This document shows, in pieces, positions 25,509-34,500 of a DNA stretch of 64,000 nt (positions are counted from its first letter, which is position 1; the number at the start of each line of letters is the position of its first letter). The notes under the pieces are model-generated. The model was not told where the DNA came from and ran no database searches. It worked only from the letters and a program-made list of their open reading frames with translations. The DNA lies in NCBI RefSeq assembly GCF_000633595.2, contig NZ_JIBU02000039.1:45009-109008 (forward strand), given 5' to 3'. Source of the DNA: Clostridium drakei (GTDB taxonomy: Bacteria; Bacillota; Clostridia; Clostridiales; Clostridiaceae). The translations under genes were made by a program, and so were the position numbers.

Positions 25509-27602
25509 TTATGAATATTTTTCTTTTCTTTTTTCACTCATTGGTAATGCTTGTTCATTAAGCGCTCTCTCTATTTTTATTCCTTTTTCCTTTTCAACTA
25601 ATTCTAGATTGCTCTCAAGAACATTTCTATTATACTTTCTTTCTGCAACTTTTACTTCTTCTCCAGCCATAGCAGCTTTAAGCATTTCAGCTCCTCTGAT
25701 TGCATCTTCTGGACATAATGTGTTGCATCCAAGAATTTCATTTTCTATTCCAGCTTCTGATTTATTATTGTCTATAATATATTTCATATATTTGTTTCCA
25801 ACAACTAATTGACCTTGAACTGCACAGAATGAGAATGCTACACAAGGTATTCCTCTCATACCTATTTGTTCAACATGACTAGCAAAGTCTATATGATTGT
25901 TTCCAAATCCTTCTGTAGTAACAAAAGCGCCATCAACATCTAATGCTTCTACTATCATACCCATTCTTTCAGATACATAGAATTTTTCAGTATTAATTTG
26001 AGGACTTCCTACAAATAATACACCACATAAATCCAAATCTGGGTCAGCTAATACCTGATGAACTAATGGTTCTCTCCAGTAATGTCTTGAACATTCTTTT
26101 GATGCTGGTCCTATACAAGTTAATGCATGTATTCCACCATCAGCAACTTCAAGTGGTGATAACATTACAGGAACATTACCAAGATCAACGTTTGGTTTTC
26201 CACCAAGGAATCCAACTGGTTCAACTGGTAGAATTAAGTTATCATGCATTGCTCCTTGTCCCATTATTTCTTTAACTATTATAACTTTTTTCTTTCCAGG
26301 TCTTCTTACATGTTTAAATTCTTCTACATTAACTACTAAAGAATCATCATCAATTTTCTTTATAGCTTCTCTTATTTCTTGAGTAATTACATCTGCTGCC
26401 TTATGAGCTGCTATAGGTCCTCTTCTTTCCATGTTTGTCTTAGCTTGAATTGTAATTTGTGCTTTTATGAATATTTCTCCCTTATCAGGACAGCTTGGTC
26501 TACCCCATTGAATATTTTCATCAAGGTAACCTTCTGATGAGCCAAATTCACCTATTTGAACACCATTTTCATCTGTACCAGTAAGCATCATTATAACACC
26601 GTCAAGTACTCTAGTTACGCCAGAACCAAGTTTTGAATCTCCTTCTTTTGTAGCTATTGGCTGAACATCCATTATTGTTTCACTGTATGTGTGATACTTA
26701 TCTGGTGTAATAATATCAAATTTTACAGCTTTAACAAGATCTCCAGTTGCTTCTGCATCTTTACATACGTCTTCTCTAATATATAAAGTTGTACCTTCAA
26801 TTTTAGTTTCTTTGCCTAATTTTACTTCATTTATTTTGTAATGTTTTCTTGTAAGAGTTCTTAGTACTTTTTCTTCAAGTACTACTTCCTTTTTGTCTTC
26901 AGCTTTTGCTGCTACAACTGCTTTTTCAGCCTTTACTACTGGCACATTTCCGGATTTTACTGAACTAGTACTTATACCATTCAATGGCACTTCGATGTCA
27001 ACGCCTTTGCCTTCGGCAATTTTAATTCTTAGGACTCCACCGGATACACTTGATGTTACTTTTGGCGATTCTCCCATATCAACTTCCTCCTTAAATCCTT
27101 CTAACATTTCAGGTGTTATAGGAGTTAAAGCTGGTACATCAGACACTAATTTCTGTCCAACAACTTTTTCTCTTGTAAGAACCCTTTCATCTAATTTGAA
27201 TAGTAATGAGTCTTCAAGTTTTTCAAAATGCATAGGATTCTCCAAATCTTTAGCCCCTATTACATCACCTGTTTTTTTGTTATATTTTAAGACTGCCTTT
27301 TCATTTCCTTCAGTTAGCTCCTCTTGAACTTTTTCTTCAGAAGCCATTTCTTTAACGCCTTCTAAAAGATCTGGAGTTAATGGAGTTAGTGAATCAACAG
27401 TTTTAATCAATTTTGCTCCAATTACTTGTGCTACTTTCAAGCAATTGTCTGGAATAGTCAATAAACCAGCATCTACCATGTCAGGAAATATTGCTGGATC
27501 TTCTAAATTGGAAGCTTGAATTATTGTTCCTGCTTCTGTTCTACAACATACAATCCCAAGTTCATTTTTAACTTCTTCTGCATGTTCTGCACTCATTGAC
27601 AT
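25509..27602 (-). CDS. prdA: PrdA, pyruvoyl proprotein of D-proline reductase, operon A
   Basis: 697 residues. Processing site HALT-CIGPASKE with Cys496, predicted to yield a 495-residue N-chain and a 202-residue pyruvoyl C-chain. The C-chain and the region before it are strongly conserved with the operon B protein. The N-terminal quarter and the Ser/Val/Lys-rich linker after IEVPL differ most. Local differences in the core (IQWGRPSCPDKGEIF against IQFGRPGAPDKGEIF; AKTNMERRGPIAAH against AGTNMERPGPLAAH) could alter substrate or assembly. Preceded by a truncated homologue of its own N-terminus. Confidence 0.95.
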   Translation of the reverse strand: MSMSAEHAEEVKNELGIVCCRTEAGTIIQASNLEDPAIFPDMVDAGLLTIPDNCLKVAQVIGAKLIKTVDSLTPLTPDLLEGVKEMASEEKVQEELTEGNEKAVLKYNKKTGDVIGAKDLENPMHFEKLEDSLLFKLDERVLTREKVVGQKLVSDVPALTPITPEMLEGFKEEVDMGESPKVTSSVSGGVLRIKIAEGKGVDIEVPLNGISTSSVKSGNVPVVKAEKAVVAAKAEDKKEVVLEEKVLRTLTRKHYKINEVKLGKETKIEGTTLYIREDVCKDAEATGDLVKAVKFDIITPDKYHTYSETIMDVQPIATKEGDSKLGSGVTRVLDGVIMMLTGTDENGVQIGEFGSSEGYLDENIQWGRPSCPDKGEIFIKAQITIQAKTNMERRGPIAAHKAADVITQEIREAIKKIDDDSLVVNVEEFKHVRRPGKKKVIIVKEIMGQGAMHDNLILPVEPVGFLGGKPNVDLGNVPVMLSPLEVADGGIHALTCIGPASKECSRHYWREPLVHQVLADPDLDLCGVLFVGSPQINTEKFYVSERMGMIVEALDVDGAFVTTEGFGNNHIDFASHVEQIGMRGIPCVAFSFCAVQGQLVVGNKYMKYIIDNNKSEAGIENEILGCNTLCPEDAIRGAEMLKAAMAGEEVKVAERKYNRNVLESNLELVEKEKGIKIERALNEQALPMSEKRKEKYS

Positions 27603-27647
27603 AACATTAATCCCTCCTTTTCGTTATTTCATCACAAATTTTATATA

Positions 27648-28064
27648 TTAAAATGGTAACTCTATATCGATTCCTTTTCCTTCTTCTATTCTAATTTTTA
27701 AAACTCTACCTTCAACACTATCAACTGTTTCTTCTGATACTACTTGTTCTTCTACAACTTCTTCCACTTGTTCTTCAACTTTTGAATCATTTTCTACCTT
27801 ATCTTCTACTTCCTTAACACCCTCTAAAATATCTGGAGTTAATGGAGTTAGTGAATCAATAGTTTTAAGTAATTTTGTACCTATAACTTGACCTACTTTT
27901 AAACAATCTTTTGGTATAGTAAGCAATCCTGAATCAACCATGTCTGGAAATATATCTGGATCTTCAAGATTTGATGCTTGTATAATAGTTCCTTCTTCAG
28001 TTCTACAGCATACAACAGCAACTTCATTTTTAAGTGCTTCTGCATGTTCAACACTCATTGACAT
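27648..28064 (-). CDS. Truncated PrdA-like protein (N-terminal module only)
   Basis: 138 residues. Residues 1 to about 78 match the PrdA N-terminus nearly exactly (MSMSVEHAEALKNEVAVVCC; IFPDMVDSGLLTIP; KTIDSLTPLTPDILEG). A Glu/Val-rich stretch follows, and the last residues (VLKIRIEEGKGIDIELPF) match PrdA around residues 187-205, after which it stops. So it equals PrdA with the intervening segment and the whole catalytic part missing. It keeps a full AGGAGG site and an intact frame, and sits between prdC and prdA in operon A only. It may be a separate carrier-like or assembly subunit, or a remnant of a partial duplication; the clean ends favour a gene. Confidence 0.82.
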   Translation of the reverse strand: MSMSVEHAEALKNEVAVVCCRTEEGTIIQASNLEDPDIFPDMVDSGLLTIPKDCLKVGQVIGTKLLKTIDSLTPLTPDILEGVKEVEDKVENDSKVEEQVEEVVEEQVVSEETVDSVEGRVLKIRIEEGKGIDIELPF

Positions 28065-28083
28065 TATTTAACCCCTCCTCTTA

Positions 28084-29391
28084 TTACTTTTGTTCTTCCA
28101 TAGGAAGTCTTCTAGTTAATGGATAATCCACTGTTCTAAATACATGATCTGTATGATGATATACAGGTAATCCTACTTTAGGTGCACAGCACATTACAGT
28201 ATTAGAACAATCACTACAATTTGATATTAAAATTCTCTTAGCACCTTGTTTCTTCAAATACATAATACCAGCAGCTTGCCCTGGGCAATCTCCTGGAGTT
28301 TTGCACTTATTAGATCCTTTAATTTCTTCTACATTTTTACATTTAGTAACTGCTACAACTTCTGATTTCATTTTAGAGGCTACATCTCTAAGTCTTTCCT
28401 CATTTGCTCCACAAGCACAAACAAGAAGTCCTATTGGCCCTTTGTACTCTGGTAAAGGAATTGTTACTATAGCACCACCTGAAATTTTTGTAATAGAAGC
28501 TTTCTCTAAATCTTCAGCTTTTCCTGTATAAGGCCCTCCTATAATAATTTCACCATATTCTCCATCTATGCCACCACATTTTTCTATAAGGCTCTTTATT
28601 GAAGTTCCTACAGGTACTTGTGAAAATACATTAGGTTCCTTTCCTGATTTAAGCTTACCTATAACAGTTATATCCTTATCAATAACTGGTTTTCTGTCTT
28701 CTACAGCTCTTGTTATATTCGCTAAAGTTTCTGCATTTAAAACCACACATTTAGCTTCTAATGGAAGTTGTGTAGGCTCAAGCCATGTTCCAAATATTTC
28801 ATGAATTACAGCTCTTTCTTCACCCATTGGATACATATCTTTTAGCTTCTTTATTTCTATATCATTAGATCCATTTAAACATTTTTCTAAAGATTGTATT
28901 GCTTCTGGATGTTTTGCTTTTATAGCTATATAAGCTTTCTTAGCTCCTGTTGCTTTCATAGCATATCTCATACCATTTACAACTAATTCAGGTTTTTCTT
29001 CTATCATTTTTATATTGTGATGAAGTACAGGTTCACACTCAACACAATTCGCAATTATGTATCCATCTGGAATTTCTGCTTTTAATTTAACATTGGTTGG
29101 AAATCCTGCTCCACCTGAACCAACTATACCTGCTTCATATACAGTATCAATTATGCTTTCGCACTCTTTAATTTTTACATAGTGCTCTGTTTGTATCTCA
29201 TCTGCTAATATAACTATATTGTTATCAGTAATTTTAGATACTTCTCCTGACACACTAGTATGGATTCTTGCTCCAAGGCCTTTTGGTTCTGCTATACATT
29301 CTCCTCTTTTTACCTTTTGACCTTCTTTAACAGCAGGAACATCTGGCGCCCCTACATGCATTTTTAGAGGAAAACTATATAATTCTTTCAT
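28084..29391 (-). CDS. prdC: PrdC, RnfC-like electron-transfer protein, operon A
   Basis: 435 residues; electron donor to proline reductase by family knowledge. Seen: MKELYSFPLKMHVGAPDVP start, GIVGSGGAGFPTNVKLKA, NCVECEPVLHHN, CACGANEE, CKTPGDCPGQ, SNCSDCSNTVMCCAPK. All redox positions are Cys. The frame extends to 29418, but AGGAGG lies 6 nt before ATG 29391 and the sigma-54 start is predicted near 29419, so 29391 is the start. First gene of operon A, 19 nt before the truncated prdA gene. Confidence 0.92.
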   Translation of the reverse strand: MKELYSFPLKMHVGAPDVPAVKEGQKVKRGECIAEPKGLGARIHTSVSGEVSKITDNNIVILADEIQTEHYVKIKECESIIDTVYEAGIVGSGGAGFPTNVKLKAEIPDGYIIANCVECEPVLHHNIKMIEEKPELVVNGMRYAMKATGAKKAYIAIKAKHPEAIQSLEKCLNGSNDIEIKKLKDMYPMGEERAVIHEIFGTWLEPTQLPLEAKCVVLNAETLANITRAVEDRKPVIDKDITVIGKLKSGKEPNVFSQVPVGTSIKSLIEKCGGIDGEYGEIIIGGPYTGKAEDLEKASITKISGGAIVTIPLPEYKGPIGLLVCACGANEERLRDVASKMKSEVVAVTKCKNVEEIKGSNKCKTPGDCPGQAAGIMYLKKQGAKRILISNCSDCSNTVMCCAPKVGLPVYHHTDHVFRTVDYPLTRRLPMEEQK

Positions 29392-29429
29392 ATCATCCCT
29401 CCTAATTTTCATAGTCATGAATATATTGC

Positions 29430-29446
29430 AGCATTTATTGTGCCAA
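29430..29446 (-). promoter_or_regulatory. Sigma-54 promoter of prd operon A
   Basis: On the minus strand TTGGCACAATAAATGCT gives a perfect -24 half (TGGCAC) and a -12 half ATGC (consensus TTGC), with GG and GC spaced by 10 bp. The predicted transcript starts near 29419, 28 nt before the prdC ATG. Confidence 0.8.
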
Positions 29447-29550
29447 ATATTTGATTATTTAATATATTTTTTACCATTTACCTATAATTGTTGCAAATAC
29501 TACTTTGTGGACGTATAACCTTTTTTTATAGCAATTATAACTTTTATTGA

Positions 29551-29654
29551 TGAGTTCATTTTTTTGACACATAATATTTTGAAAATTTTGACAAACACTT
29601 ATATGGTTAGGGTTACACGCAAAAAACATCTATGTCAATAATTAGACATAGATG
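29551..29654 (-). promoter_or_regulatory. Predicted PrdR activator array upstream of operon A; palindrome also forms the prdR terminator
   Basis: TGACA half-sites at 29565-29569 and 29589-29593 precede the palindrome CATCTATGTC-N8-GACATAGATG at 29627-29654. Its core TGTCAATAATTAGACA differs at one base from the operon B core TGTCAATAATTTGACA. It is about 190 bp upstream of the sigma-54 promoter. On the minus strand the palindrome is followed by TTTTTT, 15 nt after the prdR stop, so the same DNA also reads as a Rho-independent terminator for prdR. Confidence 0.7.
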
Positions 29655-29668
29655 TCAGTAATCTGAAC

Positions 29669-31417
29669 TTATATATTGTACTTTCCTAATTTGTAATATA
29701 ATGTACTTCTCTTTATATTTAATACTTTGGCTGCATGCTGCTTATTTCCTTTTACCATTTTCATAACTTCTTTTATAGTTCTTTTTTCAACATTCTCTAC
29801 TATTCTTTCTAAATCAAATTCATTTTCTCCTAAATCTTCCTCTGGAGATACACTCTCCAAAATGTATTCAGGAATAGAATCTGTATTTATTTTACCATTA
29901 TTAGATAGAACGACCATCCTTTGAACTACATTTTTTAGTTCCCTTATATTACCATCCCACTTATAATTAGTCAATATCTTATATACTTTATCTTCAATAT
30001 CAGTTATTTTTATGCCTTCCTGGTGAGAAACCTGTTCAAAAAATAGATTTGCTAAATCTTTTACATCTTCCTTTCTATCTTTAAGCGGTGGCAGCTGTAT
30101 CTGAACTACTGCTAACCTATAAAACAAATCTTCCCTAAATTTATCTTCAAGTATTAATTTCTTTAAATCTTTATTGGTAGCTGCAATAATCCTAGCATCA
30201 GTATTTATAGCCTTCTCGCTGCCAAGCCTATGTATTACTCCATCTTGAAGTACCCTTAACATCTTAACCTGCATCTCTAATGGCATATCCCCTATTTCAT
30301 CTAAAAATAATGTACCTCCATTGGCAAATTCAAACTTACCTATCTTTCCCTTTTTTATAGCTCCTGTAAATGCACCTTCTACATATCCAAACAATTCACT
30401 TTCTAGTAAATTTCCTGGTATAGCACTACAATTTATAGCTACAAAATTTCCAGTTCTTCCACTAGCTTCATGTATAGCTTTAGCAAAGACCTCTTTACCT
30501 GTTCCACTTTTTCCTGTTACAAGGACACTAGTAGATGTATGTGCTACTTTTTGTGCTATAGCTATAGCATCTATTATTTTTTTATTTTTTCCCACTATGG
30601 ATGAAAAGTTATATTTTGAAGATATCTCATTTTTATATGCTTTTTCTAAAAATTCAACTTTCTTTTTCTCATATTCCAACTGTTTTGTTAAATTCATAGC
30701 ATCAGTAATATCCCTATCTGTTGATACAGATGCAATTATACGTCCTTTTGAATTATAAATTGGTACAGCACTTAATATTACCAACTTTCCTTCTACAGGT
30801 TCATGGAATACATTATCTATTCTCTTTCCAGTATTTAATACTTTTAAATTTAAAGCCTTAGGAAAAAATTCTCCTAAGTACCTATTCATTATTTTTTCTG
30901 CAGATACATTATATAACTTTTCCGAACTCCTATTCCAATACTTTACTATTCCCTTCTCATCACATATACACACACCTTCATGTAAATTGTCAAATACATT
31001 ATTTAGAAGATTGAACATTTCATCCATCTTTAAATAAAAAGTATCCCTTATATTATTACTAGTAACTATACCTATAACTTTTCCATCTTCTAATACAGGC
31101 AACCTTCCTATACGATTATCAATCATTATGTCTCTCGCCAATCTTGCTGAGTCATTAGATCCTATAGTATGTAAATTAGTGTTACCAAACTCTATAATAG
31201 GCGCATCAAAGGACACACCTCTCTTTTTTATTTTTGCAACATCATTCATGGTAAATATTGCTTTTAATTCTCCATTTTTGTCCTCAATTAAAACTTCATC
31301 TCTATATGACTCTATCATTCTATTGAGAGCATTTCTTATAGTCTCGTCTTCTCTTACTTTTATAAAATCCTTTAACATTATGTCTCTTACTTTATATATA
31401 ATTTCAGATATACTCAT
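29669..31417 (-). CDS. prdR: PrdR, sigma-54-dependent activator of proline reductase genes
   Basis: About 582 residues. Domains in order: two CBS repeats (about 10-125), a PAS domain (about 130-245), a linker helix, an AAA+ sigma-54-interaction domain (about 275-500) with Walker A GKSGTGKE, the sigma-54 contact loop GAFTGA and Walker B GTLFLDEIGDM, and a C-terminal Fis-type HTH (KGNKQHAAKVLNIKRSTLYYKL). In C. difficile PrdR activates prd genes in response to proline. The CBS/PAS part is the likely sensor; its ligand is not visible. GTG 31426 is inside the ribosome-binding site, so ATG 31417 is chosen. Confidence 0.92.
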   Translation of the reverse strand: MSISEIIYKVRDIMLKDFIKVREDETIRNALNRMIESYRDEVLIEDKNGELKAIFTMNDVAKIKKRGVSFDAPIIEFGNTNLHTIGSNDSARLARDIMIDNRIGRLPVLEDGKVIGIVTSNNIRDTFYLKMDEMFNLLNNVFDNLHEGVCICDEKGIVKYWNRSSEKLYNVSAEKIMNRYLGEFFPKALNLKVLNTGKRIDNVFHEPVEGKLVILSAVPIYNSKGRIIASVSTDRDITDAMNLTKQLEYEKKKVEFLEKAYKNEISSKYNFSSIVGKNKKIIDAIAIAQKVAHTSTSVLVTGKSGTGKEVFAKAIHEASGRTGNFVAINCSAIPGNLLESELFGYVEGAFTGAIKKGKIGKFEFANGGTLFLDEIGDMPLEMQVKMLRVLQDGVIHRLGSEKAINTDARIIAATNKDLKKLILEDKFREDLFYRLAVVQIQLPPLKDRKEDVKDLANLFFEQVSHQEGIKITDIEDKVYKILTNYKWDGNIRELKNVVQRMVVLSNNGKINTDSIPEYILESVSPEEDLGENEFDLERIVENVEKRTIKEVMKMVKGNKQHAAKVLNIKRSTLYYKLGKYNI

Positions 31418-31448
31418 TAATTTCACCTACCATTTATACTCTACTTTA

Positions 31449-31477
31449 ATTATAGGAATATATTCTACTCATTACAA
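31449..31477 (-). promoter_or_regulatory. SigA-type promoter of prdR
   Basis: Minus-strand TTGTAA, 17-bp spacer, TATAAT, ending 32 bp before the prdR start. It suggests constitutive vegetative expression of the activator. Confidence 0.6.
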
Positions 31478-31506
31478 TGAAAACTTTTATTGTAATTTTT
31501 TATATA

Positions 31507-31550
31507 AAAATAACACTTACCTTAATTGTAAATTTAGTAAGTGTTATTTT
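31507..31550 (-). terminator. Rho-independent terminator of the helicase gene
   Basis: Perfect 14-bp inverted repeat (AAAATAACACTTAC and its complement) with a 16-nt loop, ten bases after the helicase stop, followed by T-rich sequence on the minus strand. Confidence 0.85.
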
Positions 31551-31559
31551 TAAAATTTG

Positions 31560-34500
31560 TTATACTACTCTAAGAGTTTCTTTAGATTTTTTTTCTCTAT
31601 TATAATTTTCTACACCTATTTTCTTCAACCTACTCCATAGCTTTTCCATAGTTTTTTCTGGATTATAGTAAAACTCACTTCCCCTTATTCTCAGAAAGTA
31701 CCAACCTATTCTTTCTAAGTTTAATCGTGCTTCCATATTCTTTTTTACATCATCTCCATTATCTATTATTCCCTCATCACAAATAATAGCAGCCCTATTC
31801 CTGTTACCTTCTATTATAAAATCTACTTTATAACCTCCCACTTTGATTTGGGGAATTATGTCATAACCTTTATCTTTTATCATGTTATATACATCCTTTT
31901 GAAATTTAGATTGAAAAACATATTCGAAATTTATATATTTCTTATTATATTTTTCATAATTCAAACAATAATTAATAAGAGAATATCTTACACATGACTT
32001 ATTTAAATCTTTTAATTCTACAGAATAAAATAGCCACATTTGATTTCTTGCTCTACTTGCTGCCACATTGAACCTTCTTATATCTGATTCCCTAGTCAAT
32101 GGTGCAAACTTAACATTATTTGCAATAACCATTGACAGGAACATTACATCTCTTTCGTCTCCTTGAAAAGAATAAGCATCCCCACATATAATTTTTCTTC
32201 TTATCATCTCCTCTTCTCCTATTTTTTCCCTTATCATATTTTCAATTGCCTCACTTTGAACATCACCTAATAAAGATATAACCCCCATAGTCGCATCTTT
32301 ATATTTTTTATCTTTACAGCAGTCAACTAATTTACTTACTAAAAGCTCTGCTTCTGGAATATTTACAGCTTTATTCTGTTCTCTATATCCATCTTCCGCT
32401 TTTACAGCTACAACAGGTGGATATAATATTTCTGAAAACTTAGGATATCTCAATGGTTTTATCTCATTTGAGTAACAAAGCATATTACTAAATCCAATAA
32501 TTTCTGGTACACACCTAAAATGTTCTTTAAGAATTAATCTATTTGGGAAAACTCTAAGTGCAGTATCATAAAGGCTAGTCTGTAAATCAAACCATTCATT
32601 TTGAGGAATATCCTTCAAATATTTGTTTATCAAACCTTGTATAACACCCTGATCAACTCCTACAACTTCTGGGCTTATCTGTTTATCGTCACCAACTATA
32701 ACCGCCTTCTTAGCTCTCATTAAAGCACATATAGAAAATATATCACTTTGGCTGCTTTCATCATAAATAATAACATCAAATAACTTTCTTGATAACTTTA
32801 TATTTTCAATCACTCTATTCAATGGCATAATCCAAACAGGTATAGTATCCTTACATTTCTCCATTTCGTCTTGAGCTATTTTTCTATACTCTGATACCAT
32901 TTTTCCTGTACCTTTTCCTATTCTTTTAATAGCCTGCATCCAAGCAAAAAGGCTTCTTTTTTCAGATTCAGTAGTTTTAAGTATTTGATTATGCCAAGTT
33001 TTTTTAGCTACTATATCTTTTATAATTATTTTTTCTTTCTTTTTATTCTGCTCTATTGATTCTTCTATGAATTCTAAATTTAGCTTATAGATATCCTTAA
33101 GTAAACTATTCCACTGGCACCATTTCCACGCACTACAAAAGTCTTCAAAGTTTCTTGTGCTATTTCTCCAACTCTCAATTAATTTTTTTCCTGTAGTCGG
33201 ACATACTTTTGATATTTTATTTATAAGTTCATCTAACTTAATTAAATCATTCTTTATTACTTTAAAATGTTCTATCTTCTTCAACTGCTCTTTTGCTTTT
33301 TCTACATCAAGAAACTCTATTGCATTATACAATTCATCTAACTTATCTGTAGATAAAATCAATTTTTTCATCACTTCAATATAAGCTTTTAGCTCATTAT
33401 ACTCATTTACTTTTTTGATAGCTTGTACGCATTTTATTAGATATCTATAAGTTTCAGATCTATGCCATTCTATACTTTGCGGTATAGAAATTCTACCTAA
33501 TAATGATATTATTTTACTTTTATACTTTACATCCCAATCAATTATATTATTTAATTTTTTTACACTTTGTTCTATTTCTATTATGTCTATTTCATCTTCT
33601 CTATTACAATTATCTGATAAATTACCATACTTTTTTACCATACTACTCCATAAAGACTTTAATTCCTTAATTATTTTTTCCTGTTGGATGTAAAGCTTTA
33701 ATGCTGATGCTTGTCCAAAATTTTCTACTTCAAGGAAATCAACTTTGCATCCTTTAAAAATGTAATTATATTCTGAATGAATAATTTTAAAGGTTTTGCT
33801 CAATCTTCCTCTTGAATTAAACTTGCTATATACAATATCAAAGTCTCTACTTAATTTATCTATATTTATATTATTGGGAATTTCTATATTGTAATTTTTT
33901 AATTTGCTTTTTAACCTATCAAGCATCAAAAAACAATTATTACATCTAAACGCTACATTCATAAACAAATCATGTGCTATTTTACTGCTATAATAAAGCC
34001 CTAGTATATTTTTAAAGCTACTATTTTCTATAAATTCCATTTCAGTTTTACATTTATTCAACATACTTAAAAGAGCTTCATAATCACATCTATTATTATC
34101 TGGTATACGCCAGTTACTTAATAAATTTTTATTAACTTCAATATCTTCTTTTAATTTTTTAAACCTATACATCTTATCACAAATTTCAATATCCATAGGT
34201 ATTTTATCTATCAAATTTTTTATACTATCAAAATTGTACTTTTCTTTTTTATCTATAGTTTTTAATAATTTTAATAACCTTAAAAATTCATCTTTATTTA
34301 AAGGCATAGATTGTTCATATTTAATGTTATCCTCTATCCATGAATGTTGTTTTCTATTTTCCCTTACCCATTTTGCAACATCTGCAATTTTATAATACTG
34401 TCCTCCATATTCTATACTCTTATTTTCAGTATTTTGAATTTCCGCTAATCTATTATACAAGTGTTCTTGTTTTTTTCTGCAATTTTTTAACTCTTCTCTT

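Noticed and set aside
27648..28064. Short PrdA-like frame as a pseudogene
   Set aside because: It has a strong ribosome-binding site, no internal stop, conserved ends and a proper stop codon, and sits tightly in the operon; a gene is more likely.
12956..29418. Recent duplication or assembly artefact of the prd operon
   Set aside because: Linkers, hairpins, intergenic regions and many codons differ between copies, and operon A has an extra gene, so this is an old duplication present as two real loci.
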